Source of the DNA: Streptomyces qaidamensis
GTDB taxonomy: Bacteria > Actinomycetota > Actinomycetes > Streptomycetales > Streptomycetaceae
Reading direction: 5' to 3'
Length of the DNA stretch: 64,000 bases
Assembly (NCBI RefSeq): GCF_001611795.1
Contig: NZ_CP015098.1
Location: 5,642,001-5,706,000 of the forward strand
Shown: piece by piece, positions 17,053-25,103 of the stretch
Numbering within the stretch: the stretch's first letter is position 1
Layout: every line of letters starts with the position of its first letter
The notes under the pieces: model-generated
What the model was told of the DNA's origin: nothing
The model's input: the letters and a program-made list of their open reading frames with translations, nothing else
Databases searched by the model: none
Position numbers and translations under genes: made by a program

Positions 17053-17757
17053 CTAGCCGCGACCGCTTGGCCGAAAAGCAGCACCGGACCTGTCGGGCAT
17101 CGGTCTGCGGGCCAGGAGGAACGCGCGCGGCATCTTCTCCTCACCCTGGGGCGCACGCAGCACCCGGGCGTACATCTCCAGGCCCGCCTCTTCGAGGTGC
17201 GCGGCGACCGTGTCCGGAGTGCGCCAGTAGTAGTCGAGCGAGATCTCCTGGCCGTAGCGCTCGGTCAGGCGCTGGTGTCCGTCCTCGTCACCGGACTGGA
17301 AGCCGAGCAGCACGGGCGCGCCCGGCTGCAGGACGCGGCGGAACCCGGCGAAGACGGACGGCAGGTGATCGTCCGGCACATGGATGATCGAGTAGAGCGC
17401 GACGATGCCGCCCAGCGTCTCCTCCGGCAGGTCCAGCGCCGTCATCGAGCCGACGTGGAAGCGCAGCTCCGGGTGCGCCCGGCGGGCCAGGGCCACCATG
17501 CGGGGCGACGTGTCGACCCCGAACACCGGCAGACCGGCCTCGTGCAGGCGAGCCGTCACGTACCCCGGGCCGCTGCCGACGTCCGCGACCGGTGGCCGCC
17601 CGGCCGTCCCGGCCGCCCGGACCAGCTCCACGAAGGTCGTCAGCAGCGCCCGCTCCAGTGGTCTTCCGGCCAGACTGTCGGGGTGCTCGGCGGTGTAGGC
17701 CTCGGCGATGGCGTCGTACGAGGACTGCGTGGACTGTAAGAAATCGGGGGCGCGCAC
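17053..17757 (-). CDS. class I SAM-dependent methyltransferase
   Basis: 234 residues from GTG 17757. The SAM site is standard: VADVGSGPGYVTARL (motif I), FGVDTSPRMVALAR (acidic loop), FHVGSMTALDLPEETLGGIVALYSIIHV (motifs II and III). It belongs to the small-molecule methyltransferase groups (Methyltransf_11/25); the substrate is unknown. On the minus strand TAGTCT at 17770-17765 lies seven bases before the GTG and there is no Shine-Dalgarno sequence, so the mRNA may be leaderless. It is divergent from the amidohydrolase gene. Confidence 0.88.
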   Translation of the reverse strand: MRAPDFLQSTQSSYDAIAEAYTAEHPDSLAGRPLERALLTTFVELVRAAGTAGRPPVADVGSGPGYVTARLHEAGLPVFGVDTSPRMVALARRAHPELRFHVGSMTALDLPEETLGGIVALYSIIHVPDDHLPSVFAGFRRVLQPGAPVLLGFQSGDEDGHQRLTERYGQEISLDYYWRTPDTVAAHLEEAGLEMYARVLRAPQGEEKMPRAFLLARRPMPDRSGAAFRPSGRG

Positions 17758-17941
17758 GGGGCGCAGACTAGCGGGGTGCCCGTCCGGCAGATGAACGAGC
17801 CCGTGTTCGCCGCGCAGGGCGTGGTATCCGTGGAGAGGATGGATGGATACCGGAGTCGTGACACTGATGTGGCCGAAGTCACACTCCGGGGGATGGAGGG
17901 CCCGTCCCGGCCCAAAAGGCAGGCGAGTGTACCCATCTCAC

Positions 17942-17970
17942 TTGATAGCTATGCGTCCGGCGGTCATATT
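17942..17970 (+). promoter_or_regulatory. candidate promoter of the M20 amidohydrolase gene
   Basis: TTGATA (17942-17947), a 17-base spacer and CATATT (17965-17970) lie in a locally AT-rich patch that stands out from the surrounding sequence. The predicted start is about 65 bases before the coding region. Confidence 0.4.
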
Positions 17971-18043
17971 TTCTTCCCCTATCGGGTTGAAGTTTTGTTG
18001 ATCCAGGGTCAGAAGACCGCCCCGGCGCCCTACCCTTCAAAGG

Positions 18044-19288
18044 GTGAAGCAACTGATGTCACTGGAGTCCGAGGTCGATCTTCCCGGCGGAGCCGTACTT
18101 CCCGGTGCACTGCCCGACGCTCTGCGGGCCGAGCTCATCGCGTTCCGACGCGACATGCACATGCACCCGGAGCTCGGCAACCAGGAGTTCCGCACGACCG
18201 CCGCGATCAAGGAGCGGCTCGAGCGGGCCGGCCTCAAGCCACGCGTCCTCGCCGTGGGGACCGGGCTCGTCTGTGACATCGGTGTGGCGGGCGAGCAGTG
18301 GGACGGAGGCCCCAGCATGCTCGCCCTGCGGGCCGACATCGACGGCCTGCCCATTCCGGACACCAAGACGGAGTGCCCGTACCGCTCGACCGTGCCCGAC
18401 CGCGCGCACGCCTGCGGCCACGACGTGCACACCACCGTCGTCCTGGGTGCCGGCCTGGTCCTCGCCGAGCTGCACCGGCAGGGCGCGCTGCCCCGCCCCG
18501 TCCGGCTGATCTTCCAGCCCGCCGAGGAGGTGCTGCCCGGCGGCGCCGCCGACGTCATCAAGTGCGGAGCGCTGGAAGGCGTCGGCGCGATCATCGCCGT
18601 GCACTGCGACCCTCGCGTGGACGCCGGAAAGATCGGGCTCCGCGAGGGCCCCATCACCTCCGCCTGCGACCGGCTGGAGATCGGCCTCGACGGCCCGGGC
18701 GGCCACACCGCCCGCCCCCACCTCACGACCGACCTGGTCACCGCCGCGGCCCGCGTCGTCACCGACGTGCCCGCGCTGGTCGGCCGGCGCTTCGACAGCC
18801 GCAGCGGCCTCGCCATCACCTGGGGCCGCGTCGAGTCGGGCCACGCACCGAACGTGATCCCGCAGCACGCCGAGCTCTCCGGCACGGTGCGCTGCCTCGA
18901 CATCGAGGCCTGGCGGCAGGCCCCCGACGTCGTGGTCGCTGCCATCGACGAGGTCGCCAACCTCCACCGCGCCAAGTCGGAGATCAACTACGTGCGCGGC
19001 GTTCCGCCGGTCGTCAACGAGCCCGGCGTCACCGAACTGCTGCGCGACGCCATGATCGCCCGTCGCGGCGTCGAGTCCGTCGAGGGCACCGAGCAGAGCC
19101 TCGGCGGCGAGGACTTCTCCTGGTACCTGGAGCACGTCCCCGGCGCCATGGCCCGCCTGGGCGTCCGCACCCCCGGCGAACGCCACGTGCGCGACCTCCA
19201 CCAGGGCGACTTCGACGTCGACGAGTCGGCCATCACGGTAGGCGTAGAACTCTTCACAGCCGCAGCCCTGGTCAACGGCCTCCGCTAG
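18044..19288 (+). CDS. M20 family metal-dependent amidohydrolase
   Basis: 414 residues if GTG 18044 is used; ATG 18056 is equally plausible because the AAAGGG element is too close to 18044. M20D features are LALRADIDGLPI, the metal site DRAHACGHDVHTT, the catalytic FQPAEEVLPGGA and a late GGEDFSWYLE glutamate site. The lid domain contains GGHTARPH. Relatives (HipO, AmiA, IAA-amino acid hydrolases) remove N-acyl groups from amino acids or related amides in the cytoplasm. The substrate is unknown. A candidate promoter at 17942-17970 precedes it. Confidence 0.88.
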   Translation: MKQLMSLESEVDLPGGAVLPGALPDALRAELIAFRRDMHMHPELGNQEFRTTAAIKERLERAGLKPRVLAVGTGLVCDIGVAGEQWDGGPSMLALRADIDGLPIPDTKTECPYRSTVPDRAHACGHDVHTTVVLGAGLVLAELHRQGALPRPVRLIFQPAEEVLPGGAADVIKCGALEGVGAIIAVHCDPRVDAGKIGLREGPITSACDRLEIGLDGPGGHTARPHLTTDLVTAAARVVTDVPALVGRRFDSRSGLAITWGRVESGHAPNVIPQHAELSGTVRCLDIEAWRQAPDVVVAAIDEVANLHRAKSEINYVRGVPPVVNEPGVTELLRDAMIARRGVESVEGTEQSLGGEDFSWYLEHVPGAMARLGVRTPGERHVRDLHQGDFDVDESAITVGVELFTAAALVNGLR

Positions 19289-19350
19289 GCACCCCGACCT
19301 TCTCGGGGCTGCGGACAACAATCCGACCTTCTCGGGGGGCGGGCAACCGA

Positions 19351-19384
19351 CCCCTTGGGGGCGCGGGGAACTGCGCGACCAGCC
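19351..19384 (+). repeat. intergenic repeat R1, copy 1
   Basis: A 34-base element containing GCGCGGGGAACTGCGCGACC. An identical copy lies at 19472-19505 and a close copy at 48990-49021. From general knowledge this sequence type recurs between genes in many Streptomyces genomes. Confidence 0.75.
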
Positions 19385-19471
19385 GCAGCACCCCCGCACA
19401 CGACCCACGGCCTCAAGCCCCCAAAGCCCCACCCGGCCGACGGCACCACTCGGGGCCACGGGGCAACCCGA

Positions 19472-19505
19472 CCCCTTGGGGGCGCGGGGAACTGCGCGAC
19501 CAGCC
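19472..19505 (+). repeat. intergenic repeat R1, copy 2
   Basis: Identical over 34 bases to the copy about 120 bases upstream and in the same orientation. The flanks are Pro/Ala-type C-rich sequence with no coding character. Confidence 0.75.
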
Positions 19506-19751
19506 ACAACGCCCCCGCACACAACAACGGCCCCCCGCACCCCACCCCCGGCCCCACCCGGCAGCCCCCGCAACGCCCCCCGGTTGCGAGCGGCGCAGCC
19601 TCACGGCAGCCTGGTGCCCGTGGCGAGGTAGGCACGCGCCGTGTCCCCGAGTACACCTTTCGACCCCGTTCGATCCCGTGGTTCACAAGGGCGTAACCGG
19701 CCATCGGCACGAATGGATAACGGCCCCGCGGCGAACCGTTCCCAGGAGTGT

Positions 19752-19763
19752 CTACGCGCGTTA
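19752..19763 (+). promoter_or_regulatory. nucleoside-regulon operator core upstream of bmpA1
   Basis: CTACGCGCGTTA, ten of twelve bases of the perfect palindrome CTACGCGCGTAG found elsewhere in the window. It is followed at once by TAATGT (19762-19767), a TAnnnT -10 candidate, so a bound repressor would cover the promoter. The same arrangement is repeated before bmpA2. Confidence 0.7.
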
Positions 19764-19817
19764 ATGTGCGCCGAACCGAGCACCCACTGCGGGGCTTTGG
19801 AGAATGGGGAACTTCAG

Positions 19818-20861
19818 ATGCGTCGGATTTCCAAACTGACCCGCGTCGCGGTGGGGGTCGCGTCGCTCGGGCTCGTCGCCACGGCCTGCGGCGGCACCAG
19901 CAGCGACAGCGGCGACAGCGACACCAGCGAGCGCGGCGTCGCGATCGCGTACGACGTCGGCGGCAAGGGCGACCAGTCCTTCAACGACGCCGCCTATGCC
20001 GGCCTGACGAAGGCCAAGGACGAGTTCGGCTACAAGACGGCCGACATCGAGCCCACCGAGGGCGAGACGGACGCCGACAAGGAGCAGCGCTTGGCCTCCC
20101 TGGCCAAGCAGGGCTACAACCCGGTCATCGGCGTCGGGTTCGCCTACGGCCCTGCGATGAAGGCCGTGGCCGCCAAGTACCCGGACACCACCTTCGGAAT
20201 CGTGGACTCCGTGGTCGAGGGCAAGAACGTCGCCTCCCTCGTCTTCGCCGAGGAGCAGGCCTCGTACCTCGCCGGTGTGGCCGCCGCCAAGGCCACCAAG
20301 ACCGACGTCGTCGGCTTCGTCGGCGGCGTGGACATCCCGCTGATCCACAAGTTCGAGGCCGGCTACAAGCAGGGCGTCGAGGACACCAAGCCCGGGGTGC
20401 AGGTGCTGTCGCAGTACCTCACCCAGACGGCCGAGGAGGGCGGTTTCTCCAGCCCCGACAAGGGCAAGGCCGCCGCCGAGGGCCAGATCGAGAAGAAGGC
20501 CGACGTGCTCTACGCGGCCGCCGGCCTGTCCGGTCAGGGCGTGATCGAGGCCGCCGCCAAGGCGAAGGTCTGGGCGATCGGCGTCGACTCCGACCAGTAC
20601 AAGCAGGCCGCTCTGGCCCCGTACAAGAACTACATCCTCACGTCCGCGCTCAAGGACGTCGGCGGAGCGGTCTACGCGCTGTCCAAGTCGGTCCAGGACG
20701 ACAAGCCGCTGACCGGCACGCAGACCTTCGACCTGAAGGTCAACGGCGTCGGGCTCTCCGAGTCGAACCCCGAGTACGCCAAGGTCGCGGGCCTCAAGGA
20801 GGCCGTGGACAAGGCCAAGCAGGGCATCAACGACGGCACCATCAAGGTGAAGACCGAGTAG
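19818..20861 (+). CDS. BMP-family nucleoside-binding lipoprotein (ABC transporter), copy 1
   Basis: 347 residues from ATG 19818. The signal peptide ends in a lipobox VATACGG, then the BmpA/Med domain starts with IAYDVGGKGDQSFNDAAYAGL. Further family motifs are YNPVIGVGFAYGPAMKAVA, DIPLIHKFEAGYKQGV, and ADVLYAAAGLSGQGVIEAAA. BMP lipoproteins bind nucleosides outside the cell and deliver them to an ABC permease; the ATPase and two permeases follow at 22414-26365. It is a paralogue of the next gene, with long identical stretches, and has its own operator core and a strong terminator. Confidence 0.93.
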   Translation: MRRISKLTRVAVGVASLGLVATACGGTSSDSGDSDTSERGVAIAYDVGGKGDQSFNDAAYAGLTKAKDEFGYKTADIEPTEGETDADKEQRLASLAKQGYNPVIGVGFAYGPAMKAVAAKYPDTTFGIVDSVVEGKNVASLVFAEEQASYLAGVAAAKATKTDVVGFVGGVDIPLIHKFEAGYKQGVEDTKPGVQVLSQYLTQTAEEGGFSSPDKGKAAAEGQIEKKADVLYAAAGLSGQGVIEAAAKAKVWAIGVDSDQYKQAALAPYKNYILTSALKDVGGAVYALSKSVQDDKPLTGTQTFDLKVNGVGLSESNPEYAKVAGLKEAVDKAKQGINDGTIKVKTE

Positions 20862-20886
20862 TACCGCCCTCGCAGGGCAACGGAGC

Positions 20887-20912
20887 GGGCGGACACCCCA
20901 GGGTGTCCGCCC
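20887..20912 (+). terminator. terminator hairpin after bmpA1
   Basis: GGGCGGACACCC and its exact complement flank a two-base loop, followed by GTTTCATG. A 12-bp perfect stem soon after the stop should end the bmpA1 transcript. Confidence 0.85.
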
Positions 20913-21064
20913 GTTTCATGTTTCCTGCCTCTCACGCACAGATCACGGAAGCGGATCACCCAGCGCCACCCCCCGTTTGCGGTCGGCAACGCCCCGGCCA
21001 AGGCCCGGTGATGGCTTGGCCACGGGCGCATAACAAGGTGGACAGAAGGGGTTTTCAGGCAGGT

Positions 21065-21076
21065 CTACGCGCGTTA
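21065..21076 (+). promoter_or_regulatory. nucleoside-regulon operator core upstream of bmpA2
   Basis: CTACGCGCGTTA again, followed by TAATCT, a TAnnnT -10 candidate. The sequence around it, TCTACGCGCGTTAAT then TGCG and CGAA, is nearly the same as before bmpA1, so promoter and gene were duplicated together. Confidence 0.7.
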
Positions 21077-21153
21077 ATCTGCGGCGAAGCCAGCGCTGAA
21101 GCTGAACCGTCCCGGCGCTGTGCGACCTCGTTGTACGACAGGAGCACCCACAC

Positions 21154-22203
21154 ATGCGCCGGATTTCCCGGATCACGGTCGCAGGCGCAGCGACCGCCTC
21201 CCTGGCCCTCGCGCTCTCCGCCTGCGGCGGCACCTCGACCTCCGCCGGGTCGTCGGACTCGAAGGGCGACAAGGGCCTCGCCATCGCCTACGACGTCGGC
21301 GGCAAGGGCGACCAGTCCTTCAACGACGCCGCGTACGCGGGCCTGGAACAGGCGAAGAAGGAGTTCGGGTACCAGACGGCCGACGTGGAGCCCACCGAGG
21401 GCGAGACGGACGCCGACAAGGAGCAGCGCCTGGCCTCCCTGGCCAAGCAGGGCTACAACCCGGTCATCGGTGTCGGCTACGCGTACGCCTCGGCCGTGAA
21501 GGGTGCCGCCGAGAAGTTCCCGGACACCACCTTCGGCATCGTCGACGACGCCACGATCAACACCAAGAACGTGGCCGACCTGGTCTTCAACGAGGAGCAG
21601 GCCTCCTACCTCGCCGGTGTCGCCGCCGCCAAGACCAGCAAGACCAAGGTCGTCGGCTTCGTCGGCGGTGTGGACATCCCGCTGATCCACAAGTTCCAGG
21701 CGGGCTTCGCGCAGGGCGTGAAGGACACCGACCCGAAGGTCAAGGTGCTCTCCCAGTACCTCACCCAGACGGCCGAGGAGGGCGGTTTCGCCAGCCCCGA
21801 CAAGGGCAAGACGGCCGCCGAGGGCCAGATCGAGAAGAAGGCCGACGTCGTCTACGCGGCCGCCGGCCTGTCCGGTCAGGGTGTCATCGAGGCCGCCGCC
21901 GCCAACAAGGTGTGGGCCATCGGTGTCGACTCCGACCAGTACGAGCAGGAAGCCCTCGCCAAGTACAAGGACTCCATCCTGACGTCGGCGATGAAGGACG
22001 TCGCCAAGGCGGTGTACAACCTGGCGAAGTCGGTCGAGGACGGCAAGCCCGAGACCGGTATCGTTCGTGGCGATCTGAAGACCGGCGAAGTGAGCCTGTC
22101 GAACTCCAACCCGAAGTTCGCGGACAATGCCGAGCTTCAGGCAGCCATCAAGACGGCCAAGGAGAAGATCATCAGCGGCGAGATCAAGGTCAAGAGCAGC
22201 TGA
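21154..22203 (+). CDS. BMP-family nucleoside-binding lipoprotein (ABC transporter), copy 2
   Basis: 349 residues from ATG 21154. The signal peptide ends in the lipobox ALSACGG. The mature protein has the same BmpA/Med motifs as copy 1, including AIAYDVGGKGDQSFNDAAYA, VEPTEGETDADKEQRLASLA and SQYLTQTAEEGGFASPDKGK. Differences are concentrated near the N- and C-termini. The gene lies directly before the ATPase gene and is likely the main substrate-binding protein of this importer. Two copies may widen the nucleoside range or raise binding-protein levels. Confidence 0.93.
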   Translation: MRRISRITVAGAATASLALALSACGGTSTSAGSSDSKGDKGLAIAYDVGGKGDQSFNDAAYAGLEQAKKEFGYQTADVEPTEGETDADKEQRLASLAKQGYNPVIGVGYAYASAVKGAAEKFPDTTFGIVDDATINTKNVADLVFNEEQASYLAGVAAAKTSKTKVVGFVGGVDIPLIHKFQAGFAQGVKDTDPKVKVLSQYLTQTAEEGGFASPDKGKTAAEGQIEKKADVVYAAAGLSGQGVIEAAAANKVWAIGVDSDQYEQEALAKYKDSILTSAMKDVAKAVYNLAKSVEDGKPETGIVRGDLKTGEVSLSNSNPKFADNAELQAAIKTAKEKIISGEIKVKSS

Positions 22204-22254
22204 CGAGCGACTGCCTCGAAGCAGGCGGTAACCCCCGGGGTTACGTCCGCTCGA

Positions 22255-22285
22255 CGGGGTACGGGAAGCTGCTCCCCGTACCCCG
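22255..22285 (+). terminator. terminator hairpin after bmpA2
   Basis: An 11-bp stem CGGGGTACGGG/CCCGTACCCCG closes a nine-base loop and is followed by TT. A smaller palindrome GTAACCCC-C-GGGGTTAC at 22228-22244 precedes it. Transcription of bmpA2 probably ends here, before the next operator. Confidence 0.8.
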
Positions 22286-22325
22286 TTGCCGCGGGGCGTC
22301 GGCCCCTTTGTATGCCGTAGGGGCG

Positions 22326-22337
22326 CTACGCGCGTAG
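22326..22337 (+). promoter_or_regulatory. nucleoside-regulon operator (perfect palindrome) upstream of the ABC operon
   Basis: CTACGCGCGTAG, a perfect 12-bp palindrome, sits 77 bases before GTG 22414 and 29 bases before a candidate ATC start at 22366. It would control ATPase, permeases, cdd and perhaps deoA together. Confidence 0.75.
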
Positions 22338-22413
22338 ACGGCCCCCGTCCCCAGGAGAGTGCGCCATCAACGCGTCCAGCAGCCCTCCGGCCGGAGCGGC
22401 GGTCAACGAATCG

Positions 22414-23985
22414 GTGACCGCCGTCGAACTCGCCGGGATCACCAAGCGTTTCCCCGGTGTCGTGGCCAACCACGACATCCACCTCACCGTTCGCAAGGGC
22501 ACCGTGCACGCCCTCGTCGGTGAGAACGGCGCCGGCAAGTCGACGCTGATGAAGATCCTCTACGGCATGCAGAAGCCGGACGAGGGCACCATCGCCGTGA
22601 GCGGCGAGCAGGTCAGCTTCTCGTCGCCGGCCGACGCCATCGTCCGCGGCATCGGCATGGTCCACCAGCACTTCATGCTCGCCGACAACCTCACGGTCCT
22701 GGAGAACGTGGTCCTCGGCAGCGAGAACCTCTACGGCATCGGCGCCAAGGCCCGCCGCAAGATCAAGGAGCTCTCCGAGCGCTACGGCCTCGGCGTCGAG
22801 CCCGACCTCCTCGTCGAGGAGCTCGGCGTCGCCGCCCGCCAGCGCGTGGAGATCCTCAAGGTCCTCTACCGCGGCGCCACCACCCTCATCCTCGACGAGC
22901 CGACCGCCGTGCTCGTGCCGCAGGAGGTCGACGCCCTCTTCGCCAACCTGCGCGAACTGCGCTCCGAGGGACTGTCGGTCATCTTCATCTCCCACAAGCT
23001 CGGCGAGGTGCTCTCCGTCGCCGACGAGATCACCGTCATCCGCCGCGGCACCACCGTCGGCACGGCCGTCCCCGCCGAGACGACGCCCCGTCAGCTCGCC
23101 GAGATGATGGTCGGCAGCGAACTGCCCACGCCCGAGACGGCCGAGTCCACGGTCACCGACCGCCCGGTCATCAGCGTCGACAAGCTGCGCCTGGCGGCCC
23201 CCGGCGGCAAGGCCCTCCTCGACGACATCAGCTTCACCATCCACGCGGGCGAGGTCCTCGGCATCGCCGGCGTCGAGGGCAACGGCCAGACCGAACTGGT
23301 CGACGCCCTGATCGGCCTCAAACACGCCGACTCCGGCACCATCCGGCTCGCCGACGAGGAGATCACGGCCTGGCCCACCCGCCGCCGCCGCGAGCAGGGC
23401 ATCGGCTACATCCCCGAGGACCGGCACCGCCACGGCCTCCTCCTGGAGGCGCCGCTCTGGGAGAACCGCATCCTCGGCCACGTCACCGAGAAGCCCCTCG
23501 CCAAGGGCGTCTGGCTGGACCCGAAGGCGGCCCAGGAGGACACCCGCCGGATCGTCACGGAGTACGACGTCCGCACCCCCGGCATCGACGTCACCGCCGC
23601 CTCCCTGTCCGGCGGCAACCAGCAGAAGCTGATCGTCGGCCGCGAGATGAGCCACAAGCCGCGCTTCCTCATCGCCGCACACCCCACCCGGGGCGTGGAC
23701 GTCGGCGCCCAGGCCGCCATCTGGGACCACATCCGCGAAGCGCGCCGCGAGGGCCTGGCCGTGCTGCTGATCTCCGCCGACCTGGACGAGCTGATCGGCC
23801 TGTCCGACACGTTGCGCGTGATCTACAACGGCAAGCTGGTCGCGGACGCCGACCCGGCCACCATCACCCCCGAGGAGCTCGGCTCGGCCATGACCGGTGC
23901 CGCCACCGGGCACCTCGAGCACGACGACACCCCCGAGATCTCGAAGGCCGACGCCCCCGAGTCTCCGGAAGACGAGGCCCGCTGA
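22414..23985 (+). CDS. nucleoside/sugar ABC transporter ATPase with two ATPase domains (RbsA/NupO type)
   Basis: 523 residues from GTG 22414. The first ATPase domain has Walker A GENGAGKSTLMKI, signature-like GVAARQRVEILK and Walker B LILDEPTA. The second has a degenerate Walker A (GVEGNGQTELVDALIG), signature LSGGNQQK and AAHPTRGVDVGA, as usual for the RbsA/XylG/NupO group that powers BMP-linked nucleoside import. The start is uncertain: in frame 16 codons upstream, ATC 22366 stands seven bases after AGGAG, while GTG 22414 has only a weak ribosome-binding site. The stop overlaps the permease start (TGATG). Confidence 0.92.
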   Translation: MTAVELAGITKRFPGVVANHDIHLTVRKGTVHALVGENGAGKSTLMKILYGMQKPDEGTIAVSGEQVSFSSPADAIVRGIGMVHQHFMLADNLTVLENVVLGSENLYGIGAKARRKIKELSERYGLGVEPDLLVEELGVAARQRVEILKVLYRGATTLILDEPTAVLVPQEVDALFANLRELRSEGLSVIFISHKLGEVLSVADEITVIRRGTTVGTAVPAETTPRQLAEMMVGSELPTPETAESTVTDRPVISVDKLRLAAPGGKALLDDISFTIHAGEVLGIAGVEGNGQTELVDALIGLKHADSGTIRLADEEITAWPTRRRREQGIGYIPEDRHRHGLLLEAPLWENRILGHVTEKPLAKGVWLDPKAAQEDTRRIVTEYDVRTPGIDVTAASLSGGNQQKLIVGREMSHKPRFLIAAHPTRGVDVGAQAAIWDHIREARREGLAVLLISADLDELIGLSDTLRVIYNGKLVADADPATITPEELGSAMTGAATGHLEHDDTPEISKADAPESPEDEAR

Positions 23986-25103
23986 TGAAGAAGTTCGACA
24001 AGGAGCGCGTGCTCCTCGCGGTGGCCGGACCGGTCATCGCGCTGGCCGTGGCCTTCGTCCTGAGCGCGATCGTGCTGCTCGCGTCGGGCAAGAGCCCCTT
24101 CGAACCGTTCGCCCTGATGTTCGAGCAGCTCGGCTTCTCCGACATCCAGGTCCTGATCATCAACCAGGCCTCGATGTACTACATCGCGGCCCTCGCGGTG
24201 GCCATCGGCTTCCGGATGAACCTGTTCAACATCGGCGTCGACGGCCAGTACCAGCTCGGCGCCATGATGGCCGCCATCGTCGGCGCGCATGTGAACACGC
24301 CCGCCGCGCTCCAGGTCCCGCTGCTGCTCCTGACGGCCGTCCTCACCGGCGCCTTCTGGTCCGGCATCGCCGGTGTCCTCAAGGTCACCCGTGGCGTCAG
24401 CGAGGTCGTCGCCACGATCATGCTCAACGCGATCGCCACGTCCGTGATCGCCTACCTGTGGCTGCCCGACGTCTTCGGTGTGAAGGTCGGCAACAACAAC
24501 ACCACCGGCGAGATGTACGAGTCCGGCTGGATCCCCGGCATCCCCATGGGCGCGGCCGGCGAGATCTACGGCCTGGTGCTCCTCGCCGTGCTGCTCGGCA
24601 TCGGCTACTGGGTCGTCCTCAACCGCACCCGCTTCGGCTTCGACCTGCGCGCCTCCGGCGCCTCGCAGACCGCCGCCGCGGCCAGCGGAGTCGACCCCAA
24701 GCGCATGGTGCTCAGCGCCATGCTGATCTCCGGCGGCATCGCGGGCCTCGCCGGTCTGCCGATCCTGCTCGGCGACACCCACACCTACAGCCTGAACTTC
24801 CCCACCGGCATCGGCTTCCTCGGCATCGGCATCGCCCTGCTGGGCCGCAACAGCCCCGTCGGCATCGCCTTCGCCGCCCTGCTGTGGGCCTGGCTCGACA
24901 AGGCCTCGCCCGAGCTGGACTTCCACGGCTACGACAAGGAGATCGCGGTCATCATGCAGGGCCTGATCGTCCTCTCGGTCGTGGTCTCCTACGAGGCCGT
25001 CCGCGAATGGGGTCTGCGCCGCCAGCAGCGCCGCGTCGGTGCCGAACTCGCCGCCGGTCACGTCCTCGGCGCCCAGAACACGAAGGAGGTGGCTGGCCGA
25101 TGA
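23985..25103 (+). CDS. nucleoside ABC transporter permease 1
   Basis: 372 residues from ATG 23985, overlapping the ATPase stop. It is an integral membrane protein of the BPD_transp_2 family with about nine to ten membrane segments. Family motifs are NLFNIGVDGQYQLGAM, KVTRGVSEVVATIMLNAIA and FDLRASGASQTAAAASGV. It forms the translocation channel with the next protein. The gene ends with an ATGA overlap to permease 2, and AAGGAGGT just before that overlap gives the downstream gene a very strong ribosome-binding site. Confidence 0.93.
   Translation: MKKFDKERVLLAVAGPVIALAVAFVLSAIVLLASGKSPFEPFALMFEQLGFSDIQVLIINQASMYYIAALAVAIGFRMNLFNIGVDGQYQLGAMMAAIVGAHVNTPAALQVPLLLLTAVLTGAFWSGIAGVLKVTRGVSEVVATIMLNAIATSVIAYLWLPDVFGVKVGNNNTTGEMYESGWIPGIPMGAAGEIYGLVLLAVLLGIGYWVVLNRTRFGFDLRASGASQTAAAASGVDPKRMVLSAMLISGGIAGLAGLPILLGDTHTYSLNFPTGIGFLGIGIALLGRNSPVGIAFAALLWAWLDKASPELDFHGYDKEIAVIMQGLIVLSVVVSYEAVREWGLRRQQRRVGAELAAGHVLGAQNTKEVAGR

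Larger units (their letters stand above)
19289..19817. other. repeat-rich intergenic region upstream of bmpA
   Basis: About 530 bases. The first half holds short CGACCTTCTCGGGG-type repeats and two copies of a Streptomyces intergenic repeat (listed separately). The second half carries the bmpA control region with a CTACGCGCGT operator core at 19752. No protein-coding signature was found. Confidence 0.6.

Noticed and set aside
16704..17056. Possible small genes between the neu operon and the methyltransferase
   Set aside because: No start with a ribosome-binding site, no recognised domain and overlapping alternatives in several frames.
21055..23922. A 955-codon minus-strand frame
   Set aside because: It mirrors bmpA2 and the ABC ATPase, whose families are certain. 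Composition is that of a shadow frame.
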